This document shows, in pieces, positions 11,023-22,830 of a stretch of 64,000 nucleotides of DNA (positions within the stretch are counted from its first letter, which is position 1; each line of letters starts with the position of its first letter). The notes beneath the pieces were generated by a model, which was not told the DNA's origin, searched no databases, and saw only the letters and a program-made list of their open reading frames with translations. The translations under genes and the position numbers were made by a program. Source of the stretch: Palaemon carinicauda (Eukaryota > Arthropoda > Malacostraca > Decapoda > Palaemonidae); contig NC_090728.1 of the NCBI RefSeq assembly GCF_036898095.1, positions 89,560,975-89,624,974 on the forward strand. The letters are read 5' to 3'.

Positions 11023-12540
11023 ATCCCCATGAGGATCGTAACACCCTTCAACACATAAGGACCCTGTTACCGAAAGGGGCGTACACAGTCTCTATAGACC
11101 TGGCAGATGCCTACTGGTACTTTCCAGTCAGTCGCCCCCTCTCCTCCTACCTAGGATTCAAGTTACAGAAGACAAAGTATGTCTTCAGAGCCATGCCCTT
11201 CGGACTAAACATAGCCCCAAGGATCTTCACGAAACTTGCGGACGCAGTCGTACAACAGCTACGCTTAGAAGGCGTTCAGGTAGCCGCATACCTGGATGAC
11301 CAGCTGGTGTTGGCAGCATCCAAGACTGCTTGTCTGCAGGCATCCAAGAAAGTGATCCAGTTCCTGGAACATCTGGGATTCAAGATCAATTACAAAAAGT
11401 CTTGCCTCCCTCCAGCTCAAGAGTTTCAATGGCTGGGAATCCATTGGAACTTGCAGTCACACCATCTCTCCTTTCCACCAAAGAAGAGGAGAGAGATTGC
11501 GGGTTCTGTCAAGAGACTACTGAAATCCAACAAGATCTCAAGATGCCAACAGGAAAGAGTACTGGGCTCTCCAGTTTGCAGCAGTAGCAGACCCAGTATT
11601 AAGAGCACAGCTGAAAGATGCGTCAGGAGTCTGGAGAAGATACGCATCAAACACTCGAAGAGATGTACAGAGACCGGTACTGACCTTACTACGATTGCTT
11701 CTCAAGCCGTGGTCGAAAGTCAAGAGCCTAGCAAGGACTGTTCCCTTACAACCACCTCCCCCATTGGTAATCATCCACATGGATGCCTCGACGGAAGGAT
11801 GGGGAGGTCACTCCCATCAAAGGAAAGCCCAAGGGACATGGTCATCCCTGTTCAAGACCTTTCATATCAACATTCTGGAGGCCATGGTAATCCTCATGAC
11901 ATTGAAGAAGCTATCCCCTCACAGATCAGCCCACATCAGGCTGATCCTGGACAGCGAAGTGATAGTGAGATGTCTGAACCGAAAAGGCTCGAGATCGCCC
12001 TACATCAATCACGTGATGCTGGCCATCTTTCGCTTGGCAGGAAAGAAAAGATGGCACTTATTGGCAGTTCACCTACAAGGGTTCCGCAATGTGACGGCGG
12101 ACGCTCTTTCCAGGCTAAAGCCGATAGTCAGAATGGTCCCTAGACGCAGACTCATTCTCCTTCACCTTGGAAAAAGTCCCAGAACTGCAGATCAACCTCT
12201 TTGCCACGAGCGACAACAAGAAACTACCTCGATACTTAGCCCCATACGAGGACCCTCGGGCAGTGGCGACGGACGCCATGTCCCTCGACTGGAACAGATG
12301 TACTCACATCTACATGTTCCCATCAACAAATCTCCAGCTGAAGGTCCTCAACAAGCTGAGATCCTTCAAAGGAACAGCAGCAGTGGTAGCCCCCAAGTGG
12401 CCCAAGAGCAACTGGTTCCCTCTGGTGTTAGAACTGAAGTTGAGGTTGTTTCCTCTATCAAACCCAGTTCTATCCCAACTGGTTCAGAAGTCGACTGTCT
12501 TCGATTCATCTCAGAGAACCCAAAACCTTCATCTCATGAT
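11023..12540 (+). pseudogene. YR-1 reverse transcriptase-RNase H
   Basis: The RT palm is present (SIDLADAYWYFPV, MPFGLNIAPRIF, YLDDQLVLA; 11090-11320), then the thumb (FQWLGIHWNLQSH). A frameshift at about 11565 moves the frame by one. RNase H follows with four acidic positions visible (HMDASTEGWGG, ILEAMVIL, LDSEVIV, TADALSR; 11770-12120). After a second frame change the C-terminal tail (INLFATSDNKKLPRYL, MSLDWN) runs to a stop near 12551 and overlaps the recombinase frame. The protein would copy the element RNA. The first RT motifs are missing, so the copy is truncated as well as frameshifted. Confidence 0.9.
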
Positions 12541-13300
12541 TTTCTCGCCTTAGCAGTCAAGAAAAGATTTGGTATCTCAAAACACAGTATCGACTTTTTA
12601 AAAGAATACAAGTCAAAGTCTACCAGAAGACAATATGAATCATCTTGGAAGAAGTGGGTCGCTTTTGTCAAAGCCAAAAAACCGTCGGAAATCTCGATAG
12701 ACTTCTGCCTGTCCTTCTTCATCCATCTTCACGAGCAAGGTTTGGCTTCCACCACGATAACTACGTGTAAGTCATCTTTGATTAGACCTCTTCTATACGC
12801 CTTCCAGGTGGACCTGTTGAACGAAATCTTTAACAAGATTCCGAAGGCATGCGCTAGACTTAAACCGGCAGCCCCTCCGAAGCCCATTTCATGGTCTCTG
12901 GACAAAGTCTTGCACTACGCTTCGAACTTGCACAACGAAGATTGCTCTCTAAAGGATCTAACACAAAAAGTGATATTTTTATTCGCTATAGCCTCAGGGG
13001 CTAGAGTTAGTGAAATACAGTGGAACCTCTACATATGATTGTCTTTGCATACGATTGTTCCAACATCCGAAGTAAAACTCCATCAAATTTTTTTTTCGAC
13101 ACCCGAAGTCATGCTCCAACATCCTATGTAGATCGTTTACGCTGGTAGATGGCAGCACGTAAGAGAGACGCCAATGAGCGTCGAGTGCTCTCTTCTCTAT
13201 TCTTGTGTGTATCGTGTGGTTGTCCTCTGTTTGGTCTGTTATTAACAGTGCTAATTTTCTTCCTTTTCTCACATTTCCTTTTTGATTTTACCTATAATCA

Positions 13301-13660
13301 TGGTGCCTAAGAAGCTAAGTTTCGGTACAGGTAGTGGTGAGTAAAGGAAGAAGGCAATTCTTTCATTAAAATTGAAGCAAGAAATTATAGGAAAACATGA
13401 GAGCAGTGTGCTTGTGATTGATATGGCTAAACAATATGGCTGGAATAGGCCTACATCTTGACGATCATCAAGCAGAAGGCAGCCATTAAAGCAGTCAAAC
13501 CATCGAAGGGGATCACCATTATTACAAGACATCTTAGCAATACCCTGGAAGAGATAGAACGCCTTTTGTTGATAGGGATAAAGGACAAGGAGATTGTTGG
13601 CAACGATCATTTGTGAGAAGGGCCAGTGTGATGAACAGAAAGAAAGAAAAAAGTGAAGCA
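13301..13660 (+). pseudogene. Tigger B1 transposase N-terminal fragment
   Basis: Begins ATGGTGCCTAAGAAGC and encodes the helix-turn-helix region (KKAILSLKLKQEIIGKHESS). A stop follows about 11 codons in, with frameshifts by about 13450. It is homologous to the open 105-codon frame in B2 (41715-42032). No catalytic domain follows. Confidence 0.85.
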
Positions 13661-13689
13661 AAGAAAACTAAGATAGCATTAACAAGCTC

Positions 13690-13754
13690 TTTTAAAAAAG
13701 TCCCCTCTCATTTTCTGTTTCTCTCTAAACATAGCATTAACATGTTCTTTAAAT

Positions 13755-13791
<37 letters not shown>

Positions 13792-13830
13792 TTTCTTCGC
13801 TGTTAGTGTTAGAGACGTCTATTATTTTTT

Positions 13831-13897
<67 letters not shown>

Positions 13898-14485
13898 ATG
13901 TTTAGAGTACATATGATTTTTAACAGCGTCAACGAGTTGAAAGACAATTAAATGTAACTAAGAAAGTAATATCAGTGAATCTGAATTCCTTTATTAACTA
14001 AAACAAATATTGATACAAACAGACTCGTGTGCATATGCACAAACACACACACACAGGTGTAGGAATTGCTACGCAGTAGGAGACAGACGGTCGGGGAGGA
14101 GGTAGAGATGGTGACTGCGATAACGTACTGTAACTCATCACTGAAAGTGATGAAAATTAAAAATCAAAAGAAAACTTAAAAAAAAAAATATGAATGAAAA
14201 TGAAAAAAAAAAAATAAGCTAAGTTAGATTAAAGTATCTGTAGTGTAAGTTACGGTATGTTATCGCAGTCACCATCTCTACCTCGTAGCTGATTGTGTCT
14301 CCTCCTGCGTAGGAATTCCTCCACCTGTGTGTGTGTTTGTGCATATGCACACGAGTGTGTTTGTATCTATTTGTTTTAGTTAATAAAGGAATTCAGATTC
14401 GCTGATATTGCTTTTTTTAGTTACATTTAGTTCTCTCAACATGTTGACGCTAATAAAAATCATAGGTACACAACACATTTTTGTT

Positions 14486-14562
<77 letters not shown>

Positions 14563-14593
14563 GAAAAAAATAATAGACGTCTTTAACACTATA

Positions 14594-14690
<97 letters not shown>

Positions 14691-14752
14691 ATTTGAAGAG
14701 CATGTTAATGCTTTGTTTGGAGAGAAACAGAAATAGAGAGAGGACTTTTTTA
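13690..14752. repeat. Long internal inverted repeat (hairpin) in Tigger B1
   Basis: Left arm about 13690-14165, right arm about 14235-14752, loop about 70 bp. Shared blocks in opposite orientation include AGCATTAACATG, GACGTCTATTATTTTTTT, CTGAATTCCTTTATTAAC, GTGCATATGCACAAACAC and AGAGATGGTGACTGCGATAA. The arms contain TC/GA arrays at 13759-13788, 13836-13893, 14489-14561 and 14599-14641, and GT at 14642-14687. The same hairpin is present in B2. Confidence 0.85.
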
Positions 14753-15600
14753 AAGTCACCATCTCTACCTTCTCGCCGATCGTCCATCTCCTCCTGTGTA
14801 GCTACTGTATTCCTACACCTGCATTGGCCTGTCTCTAAGGTAAAGTGACAATAAAAACACATTTTTTATTTATTATTTCTTTATAATTATCTTTTTTACA
14901 TCTTTCTTTCATATTATGCAGTTATGTTATTGTTATGTGTAATTATATGTAGTAATATATTAAGAAGTTATTATAGGTTTTTGGGCTGTGGAACGAATTA
15001 TACCAATTACAGTGTGTTCTTATGGGAATATTTGCTCCAAAATACGATTGTTTTAACATACGAAGCAGTTTCTGGAATGAATTAAGATTGTATGTAGAGG
15101 GTCCCACTGTAGTAGCCTTATCGAGAGACGAGGGCCATAGTCAGTTCACAGAAGTGGGAGAACTGAATCTTTTTCCTGATCCTACCTTTCCTGCCAAAAA
15201 CGAGCTACCCACCAAGAATAGGGGTCCTTGGAGAATCTACCCTCTGAAGGAAGATGTCTCTCTATGTCCAGTAGAGTGTCTAAAGGTCTATCTTCAAAGA
15301 ACTTCAGTCTTCAAGGGAGGACAGCTCTTCAAAGGCGAAACCTCAGGATCAAACTTATCCTTGAAACAACTGAGGGCGAAGCTCACCTACTTCATTCGCA
15401 GGGCGGATCCTGACAGTACACCCGCAGGTCATGATCCGAGAAAGATTGCTTCCTCGCTGAACTTTTTCATCATATGGACTTTGAGAGACTCTGCTCATAC
15501 ACTGGTTGGAAATCCACTAGAGTCTCCTATAAACATGCAAAGCAAGTGCACGAGCTGAAACGTTTGTGGTGGCGGCAGGTAGTGTTGTAAAACCTGTCGT

Positions 15601-16330
15601 CTAGTGCTGTAATGAACAGTGAACTGTTAGGGACTTTCACAGTTTGGGTGAAAAGGTGTTAACACCTTTCAGTGTAACACTTTTTATCAAGGGTCACCCT
15701 GGTGCCCCTAGGACTGTTCTTTATAGGTGTAGAATCAAACCAATAACACCAGTGCCGTGTGTACACTTGTACACAGTGTTGAAAGTCATCCAAAATTTAT
15801 AGTGATATTATCTTAATAATTTTACAATGATTTCGAGTGGCTTTCATAACTAATATATTTCTTCCCTTATAGGTGATAAATATATATGTACCCTTAGAAT
15901 GTTGGCTGTACAGTGTATGATTCTATTTTAATACATTAGTTGTTACATTTATGTTGTCTATACAAATAAATGAAGAAAATGTATTTGCGTCTTCACCCCA
16001 AAAGTAGCTGAATAAAATCAGACAGAGTTTTTGACTTATTTTCCTCAAAATAAGGTAAACACTTGAAAGTGCCAATACATGTGAACATAATTATAGTAAG
16101 ATAATTACATTTGTTCCGACATATATACAAACCTTTTCGCTTCTATTGTCAAGTGACAATTTACCTGCAGGGGGCAGGAAGCTCTAAGATTGTTCCAAGC
16201 TTAGCGGACATGACGGGTAACGGTACCGTCATATATTAGGTGGTCTGGGTGACCATATAGAAGCTGACTCAAGGTTAAGGCACTTATACAAACCCACAGA
16301 TATAATACTTTCAAATAATTCTCTGTTAAG
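15601..16330 (+). other. YR-1 3' non-coding region
   Basis: No coding frame. A stretch at about 16107 (TTGTTCCGACATATATAC) resembles the outer end of another YR element (compare 59206) and may be a nested fragment, but I could not pair it with an opposite end. Confidence 0.45.
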
Positions 16331-16436
16331 CTTCCATCTGGACGACATGGCTTGAGCCCAAAAAACAAATTTTGAAGCAAACCGAAAAATCTATTTTTGG
16401 GTGAGATGGCCATGTCGTCCTGATGGACCCGCCCTC
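16331..16436 (+). repeat. YR-1 internal complementary region (ICR)
   Basis: A palindrome-like block in which CCATCTGGACGACATGG is answered by CCATGTCGTCCTGATGG. Its second half is the reverse complement of the right outer end at about 16800-16876. Its first half should be the complement of the missing left end. In DIRS elements this region templates completion of the ends via a circle. Confidence 0.75.
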
Positions 16437-16789
16437 CTTTTCGAAGAAAAGGAGTGTACATTTGTAACAATCCCCATCCCAAACTACTCTTATCTGTAGC
16501 CACCATGCTTAATTGTTACAAGGAATGGGTAGCCATGTTGGGCCCTGTAGTAGTACGGGAAGGGGATCCACCAGGTAACCTGATAACAGCTCCCCTTCAA
16601 TTTCGCCACTCTTCCTCCTCAGAGCAAAAACTATTCGGGGTGAAGATTGCCATGTGTCGTATCAAGAAATACGTCTCCTGATATTATGCGATATCCTTAA
16701 GAAAATTTTTAAGGATACTCGCGCCAGGAGTTAGAATTCTGGAGACCTATGGTCAATTCTCTGGGAGTATCACTGTAGCTAAATATCCC

Positions 16790-16876
16790 TTAGAAAGCTG
16801 CCTAAAGGAACCTTCCATCAGGACGACATGGCCATCTCACCCAAAAATAGATTTTTTGCTTTGCTTCAAAATCCGT
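16790..16876 (+). repeat. YR-1 right terminal repeat, outer part
   Basis: Recognised because it is complementary to the second half of the ICR (GGACGACATGGCCATCTC, AAAATAGATTTTTTGC). It ends at about CAAAATCCG before a T-rich flank. The inner boundary cannot be set because the left repeat is missing. Confidence 0.7.
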
Positions 16877-17555
16877 TTGTTAGTACATGTAGACACAAGA
16901 AGAATATTTTCGAGAATGCCATATCTTCGGGCTTCCATTCATAATTAGGAGAGTATATTCTCCTTTGGCTGAGGGTCTGGAAGAACCTGCTCGTGGTCAC
17001 AAGGACAGATGGATTGGTTCTACATTAGCCTTCAAGAATAACCTGTCAGTTAGCTAAGTGCTGAGGGCTGGAGCCTGAAAATGCCTGACAAGCTTTACAG
17101 CCCACTATCTGCGGGAGTACTACATACCTAAAACTCCTTAAACACACATTCTCACTGTGATCTGCGGTAGGTAATCAGCTGGTTGTGTAGCAAACCTAGC
17201 TCCTCCAGAGGACAGAAAGCATTTTGTCTAAGATAACTATCGCTACGTAAGTATATGATGAGAGGTAAGGTCTGGGCCTTTTAATAGGCAACACTCTTCA
17301 GACATCATATCCTTTTAGGGTAGAGGTTCTTTAGTTACTGTCTGTCGTTGGACAAAAACCTAGCCTTTCAGCTGAGAATCTTTTTCACAGGCAATGGGAA
17401 GGGGACAGGAGTCAACACTTACTTACCTCCCAGGTCAAATTGTTTGGACATCCTGGATCTTAAACCAGCCACCTTCATTATAGGGAGCTCTCCCTCCTTG
17501 GGATAAAGGTATAAACACTGCTTATGAATGGCAGAGACAAGGGAAAATGAAAATA
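16877..17555. other. Unassigned interval between YR-1 and hAT-1
   Basis: I see no gene, RNA gene or recognisable repeat. It may be host intron or intergenic sequence. Confidence 0.5.
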
Positions 17556-17563
17556 CCCTAGCA
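17556..17563. repeat. Left 8-bp target duplication of hAT-1
   Basis: CCCTAGCA here and CTCTAGCA at 30474-30481 (7 of 8 identical) flank the hAT-1 terminal repeats. Eight bp is the hAT hallmark. Confidence 0.88.
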
Positions 17564-18010
17564 CAGGGGTTCTCAAACTTTTTAATCATATGTACCCCTT
17601 GAAGTCTTCCAGTATTAGTCATATACCCCTTACTCACAATGCAACATTAGTAAGGATGAAAATAAATGTATGGTTAAATAGTTTTAAGCTTAAATTGTGA
17701 CAGACACATGTTACTACATTAAAATGCAAGTACAGTAATACCTCGACATACGAGTGTCCCAACAGATGAGAAATTTGAGAAACGAGGAAAGTTTCGTGCA
17801 AATTTTTGCCCTGAGATACGAGGATACGAGTCGGTTCCCTTTGTGGCCGCTAGGTGGCCGAGTGTGCTAGAGGCTGCTCACGATGACAGCATCGCTCGCT
17901 CTTTCCCGTCGGATCTCCATCACGTAAAGTTATCTCCGAGTATCGGCTGTAGTGTTTGCATTTTTTGCGTGTTTTTTCCGTTAATCAGTACAGAATTAAG
18001 TGAACAAGCA

Positions 18011-19738
18011 ATGGCTCCAAAGCAAGCGAGTGTAAACAAAGGTAGTGAAAATAAAAGCGTATGATGACAATCAAGATTAAACATGAAATAATCGAAAAAC
18101 ATGAGAGTGATGTACGAGTGATTGAGCTGGCTCACCAATATGAGAGGAGTACATCAACAATATGTACCATTCTCAAGCAGAAGGATGCTATAAAGAGCAC
18201 CAAGTTTTCCAAAGGACTAACCATCCTTTTCAAGCTGCGCAGTGATATTCATGACGAGATGGAGAGGTTTCATTTAATATGTATAAAGGAGAAACAGTTG
18301 GTGGGAGATAGCATGACCGAGACAATGATCTGTGAAAAGGCCAGCGGAATCTACGATGTCTTTAAGGAAAGAAAGCTGCTGAGAGAGGGGAGACTTCAAA
18401 GCCAGCGGAAACCTGCAAAGCCAGTCGTGGCTGATTGGATAATTTCAAAAAATCAACTAGTATACACTCGGTTGTGAGGCATGGAGAAGCAGCAAGTTCC
18501 GACTCGGAAGCCGCGGCTGACTATGTCAAAACCTTTGCCTCGGTTATCGCAGAACAAGAATACATCCCCCAACAAGTGTTCAACTGCGATGAAACTGGCC
18601 TTTTCTGGAAGAAGATGCCCAGGAGGACGTTCATCACGGCAGAGGAGAAGAGACTACCGGGCCATAAACCCATAAAGGACCGATTTAACTCTAACCTTGT
18701 GTGCCAATGCTAGTGGTGACTGTAAAGTCAAGACACTGCTGGTGTACCACTCAGAAAACCCACGTGCTTTCAAGAGCTAAAGAATCTTGAAAGAAAAACT
18801 GCAAGTGATGTGGTGTGCTAATGCTAAGGCTTGGGTTATGCGGCATTTCTTCACAGAATGGGTTAATCTGTGCTTTGGTCTGGCAGTCAAAAAATATTTG
18901 TCCGAGAAAAGCATGCCAATGAAATGTCTCCTGGTCCTCGACAATGCCCCTGGTCACCCTCCTGGCCTCGAAGAGGACATTCTTGATGAGTACAGGTTCA
19001 TCAAGGTCCTTTATCTCCTGCCCAACACCATACCACTCCTCCAGCCCATGGACCAACAAGTAATTTCCAACTTTAAAAAACTGTACACGAAGCATTTGTT
19101 CAAGAAATGCTTCGATGTCAGAGACAACACCAATCTCACCCTTCGTGAATTTTGGAAGGAACATTTCAGTATCGTCCATTGCTTAAAAATTATTGACGAT
19201 GCATGGCAGGGTGTCACACGAAGAACTCTCAATTCAGCATGGAAGAAATTGTGGCCAGCTTCTGTCACTGAGAGGGACTTAGAAGGGTTCGATACGCCAG
19301 ACCCTGATGAACCCAAACCTATTGTGGTGGATGAAATCGTGTCTCTTGGAAAGTCCTTTGGGGCTGGAGATTGATGAGGCAGACATGAACGAACTTGTTG
19401 AGGAGCATCAGGAAGAGCTCACGACACAGGAATTGATCGAGCTCCAGGAGATGCAACATTCGGAGGTGTTGCAGGAGCTCAGTAGCAAAGAGGAGGTGGA
19501 AGAGGAGGACCGCTTTTCTACAAAGGAAATCAGAAACATGTTAGCGAAGTGGCAGGAGTTTTCTGATTTTATGGAAAAGAAGCACCCAGACAAGTTGGCA
19601 TGTGGTCATGCGTTAGCCTTTTGTGACGACACTTGTGTACGTCATTTTTGTAACATTTTGAAGGGGAGACAAAAGCAAACATCCCTAGATAAGTTCCTTT
19701 TAAAATGGCCGGCAAAAAGTGAAGGTGAAAGTGAGTAA
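18011..19738 (+). pseudogene. Tigger C1 transposase, broken
   Basis: DDD transposase of the same clade as Tigger D. It begins MAPKQASVNKGSENK, then the helix-turn-helix (IKHEIIEKHESDVRVIELAH), a CENP-B-type region, and the core: [16 protein letters not shown] (about 18580), CLLVLDNAPGHPPG (about 18940), LQPMDQQVISNFKKLY (about 19040). The acidic C-terminus ends WPAKSEGESE. Stops or frameshifts lie near 18062, 18440-18475, 18690-18780 and 19370. The three catalytic Asp codons survive, but the gene is dead. Confidence 0.92.
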
Positions 19739-20122
19739 AAAAGCGAGGCCAAAAAGAGCTAAGCCAGAAGAAGAAACGTAAAAAAATGAAAACAAAATTA
19801 GAATTAAGTTTAGTGTAACGTAAGATTAACATTTATTTTTAAGTGTGTGTATAGTAAGCTAATTTCATTTATGTTAAATTTAAAGTTTATGTTACGTAGT
19901 GTTACAAAAGTGTAGTGTACCGAATGTGTTGCCGTCAAGTCTCTCTCCTCCTCGTCCTCTCTCCCGCCTCCTCCGCACACCCCACCGTTAGCCGCTACCA
20001 TCTGTCTCGAAGGTAAGAACTCCATAATAATGTCACATTTTATTGCAGATCATAACCAGTACATAGGTATTTGTTATTTTGTGAGCGTAGGTTGTGAATT
20101 AGAACAATTAAAAACATGTTTT

Positions 20123-20309
20123 CAATATTAAACTTACCCGATGATCATATTGCTGTCAGCTCTGCTGCCCGACAGAAAAACCTACGGGCGGAATACGCCA
20201 GCGATCGCTATACAGGTGGGGGTGTACATCAACAGCGCCATCTGTCAAGTAGGTACTCAAGTACTCGATGTCAACAAAGAACCAATTTTCTCTCTGTCGT
20301 GCCACTGGC
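20123..20309 (+). repeat. YR-2 left inverted terminal repeat
   Basis: Reverse complement of 28771-28979 apart from a few changes and a gap near the inner edge. Shared blocks include TACCCGATGATCAT, CTGCCCGACAGAAAAACC and TATACAGGTGGGGGTGTA. Confidence 0.92.
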
Positions 20310-21462
20310 AAGACCTACTAAATACGCTGTTACTAACTGGATTTGTTTTCACAACTATTTGGTGAAGTACACTATTCCAGTTTTGAGCTTTCGCTATGCA
20401 GGGGTTTTATCTTCATTTCAAAACTTGAACTCGTTTTGGATAGATTTTATTTTGGTGACAAAGAGAGTATGGACTCTCTTTCACTTTTAAATGGCCGACC
20501 CTTCCCTTAGACGGAAGTGTGTTTAGGTTTTTAGTAATTTTGCTTAACACGTTATAGATCTTTATATTTTATATCTCTCCTCCTTTATTAGGCCTCTTCA
20601 ATTAACTTTCCTTTTATTATAAACATATAAAAATAAATTTTTATGTTTTGTTTATTTGCGACCTTTCCTTTTAGTAGGCGGTCCTAACTTGGAACCGAAG
20701 TTAATCAACGTTGAGCCCGTTATATCGTATTTAACCTTTAAAGAATTTAAAACTTTTTAAATTTAATGTTTTATGAAAGAATTTCTTTGATAGTCTCGTA
20801 CTGTTTTCAAAGATGAACTAACGTTTAGTATTTTAGTCTACGCAGTTGTTGACGTTCAGGACGTTCAACTTGCGTTCTATCGTTACGATAGAGAGAGAGT
20901 GTATCACGGTTTCACTTTGCAGTAAGAGTAAACCTATTCTAGCGTTTCGTTCATTCTTTCTTAGCTTAAATGGTTTAAATTCTAAATTAAAGGAACTTTT
21001 TATTTGGAAAACCTTTCAGTTTTTTCCTTTAGCAAATAACATGTTTTGACGATATATAATTGGGCTCTTCTCTCAGGTGCGAAATCTAGAGAGAAAGAGA
21101 GAGATAGAGACGGAGGGAGAGAGAGGAGATAAAACGTTTCGTTCAAGCGGGTAACGTTGTTCTCGTTTTACTCTCCTCCCTAGTCGCTGTAGGGGAAGAA
21201 GGTAAAACGTTTCTAGGGTTTTATTCTTGTTCCCAGGCTATGTGCGGTGAGAGATTGTAAACGTAGTTTATTTGATCTAGTGTTTAGTCTCTTTCCCAGC
21301 CACTGAATTCTTTATCTTTATATATGTTTTCTGTTGCATTATACGACTGTTTTCGCAATTACTACCTTTTAATGAAGAGTAGGATTGCGTGTTTCAGGTA
21401 GAAATCAGTAAAAGTTTCGATTTCAGTGAAATAAGCGCAAAACAGAAAATCAAAGTGATAAA
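20310..21462 (+). other. YR-2 5' leader
   Basis: About 1.15 kb with no convincing frame. A short AG-rich patch lies at 21090-21130. It presumably includes the promoter and leader of the element; no specific motif is recognised. Confidence 0.5.
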
Positions 21463-22026
21463 GTGATATGCGCAAAGTGTTACAGTGTTGCGTCCGAGGG
21501 TTCGTCTGTTCGTGCCTGTCGTTCACCTAGTCCGGGACCTCTTGCAAGCTCCCAAGCCCAGGGGAGAAGTAATGTCGAACGACTTATGGGTTCCTCAGGC
21601 CTTGATCAGCGAACAGACGTTTTTCCCTCCGTGGTTTCGGGCGTATCTACCCAAGATCGCCCCACCCACACAAAGACGAGAGAGCCCATTTACTTCTCGT
21701 CTGCGGAAGAGGTTTCTCGTAAGAAACCTTGGACCAAGGTCTCGCAGCTTATTAAGTGCAAGTCGGTCCCTTCCGCGCAAGTCCAACGGCCCAGGTGTAG
21801 CCACTGGGTCAGTTCGGACTCGCTGCAGTCATCCGACGACTGCACACCTCCCAAGAGAGGCAAGGTGGTACCGCAACAGGCAGTAACTCCGTCTGTTGCC
21901 GCACCCGCTGTTTTAGACCCTCAGTCACAACGGACAGTAGCTCCGTCTGTTGCCGCTTTTGTAGACCCTGAGTGGTCTTTACTGCAGTCTATGCAGACTC
22001 AGTTAGCTGCGGTTATGCAGGAGTTT

Positions 22027-22315
22027 CGTGCGGAGAAGGTTAACGCTGCACCCGTTAGCCTACAACCTGCCTCGGTTGTGCGCCCAGCTCACGCTGAGGC
22101 TGCCTGCTCCCACACTCCGGCTGCGGAGAGGTTGGCGCTGCACCCGTTAGCCTACAACCTGCCACGGTTGTGCGCCCAGCTCACGCTGAGGCTGCCTGCT
22201 CCCACACTCCGGCTGCGGAGAGGTTGGCGCTGCACCCGTTAGCCTACAACCTGCCACGGTTGTGCGCCCAGCAGACGCTGAGGCTGCCTGCTCCCACACT
22301 CCGGCTGTGAGAGCT
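22027..22315. repeat. 92-bp tandem repeat, about 3 copies
   Basis: GTTRRCGCTGCACCCGTTAG recurs at 22039, 22131 and 22223, a constant 92-bp period, with near-identical units. Since 92 is not a multiple of 3, each unit changes the reading frame of gag. Confidence 0.93.
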
Positions 22316-22548
22316 CCTCCACCCATGCGCAGTCGACCCTGCCAGACGCATGCTGACTCCCACAGACGCATGGAGCACTCCGTTGCCGTGCGTGAGCTAC
22401 CACAACAACAGGAGGGTGGAGTTAAGCTGCCGTGTTTTGACACGGTGCGTCAGCCTCCGCAACCCACTGTGGTTACCGCCACTCACCCGCAGCAGACTAG
22501 TCAGTCAGGAGTTGAGGCTTCCCCACACAGCTTTGGTTGTTGCCAGCT

Positions 22549-22830
22549 CACAGACTGTCAAGCAGTTACATGACGTTGCCTTCTGGTCTGCTACTAATGC
22601 ACCAGTGCTGTATGTCCTCACGCACCTGTTGTGGTTGACAGTTCAGTTTTTTGACAGTTCACAGACTGTCAAGCAGTTACATAACGTTGCCTTCTGGTCT
22701 GCTGCTAATGCACCAGTGCTGTATGTCCTCACGCACCTGTTGTGGTTGACAGTTCAGTTTTTGACAGTTCACAGACTGTCAAGCAGTTACATAACGTTGC
22801 CTTCTGGTCTGCTGCTTATGCACCAGTGAG
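22549..22830. repeat. 110/111-bp tandem repeat, about 2.6 copies
   Basis: CAGACTGTCAAGCAGTTACA recurs at 22551, 22662 and 22772. The first unit is one base longer within a T-run. Nearly identical copies indicate a recent duplication. Confidence 0.92.

Larger units (their letters stand above)
13018..15109 (+). mobile_element. Tigger family B, copy B1 (non-autonomous, 2.1 kb)
   Basis: Flanked by TA (13016-13017 and 15110-15111). Terminal inverted repeats begin CAGTGGAACCTCTACATA and end TATGTAGAGGGTCCCACTG. It contains a remnant of the transposase N-terminus, a long internal inverted repeat rich in TC/GA arrays, and no catalytic domain. It would need a transposase supplied in trans. The flanking YR-1 frame is continuous across a single TA, which shows an ordinary TA-duplicating insertion. 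Confidence 0.93.
12441..15600 (+). pseudogene. YR-1 tyrosine recombinase, split by Tigger B1
   Basis: DIRS-type recombinase that would integrate the circular element DNA. The N-terminal core-binding part (YKSKSTRRQYESSWKKWVAF, 12605 onward) and the first catalytic Arg (SGARVSEI) end at 13015. Tigger B1 is inserted at a TA there, and the frame continues at 15112 (VALSRDEGHSQF). The HxxR box (HDPRKIAS, about 15430) is present. A frameshift at about 15466 precedes the C-terminal box (YTGWKSTRVSYKHA), where the usual nucleophilic Tyr position is unclear. Even without the insertion the gene would be non-functional. Confidence 0.88.
11005..16876 (+). mobile_element. YR-1: DIRS-like tyrosine-recombinase retrotransposon, 5'-truncated
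   Basis: RT, RNase H and tyrosine recombinase (YR) domains are in the order of DIRS-group elements, which integrate a circular DNA by recombination instead of using an integrase. The 5' terminal repeat, gag and the N-terminal part of RT are missing. At the 3' end lies an internal complementary region (16331-16436), and the outer right terminal repeat ends at about 16876. Tigger B1 (13018-15109) interrupts the YR gene. The start is approximate, set where RT similarity begins. Confidence 0.85.

Noticed and set aside
16107..16200. Possible outer end of another YR element (TTGTTCCGACATATATAC)
   Set aside because: No inverted partner or ICR could be paired with it, so it is left as a note in the YR-1 3' region.
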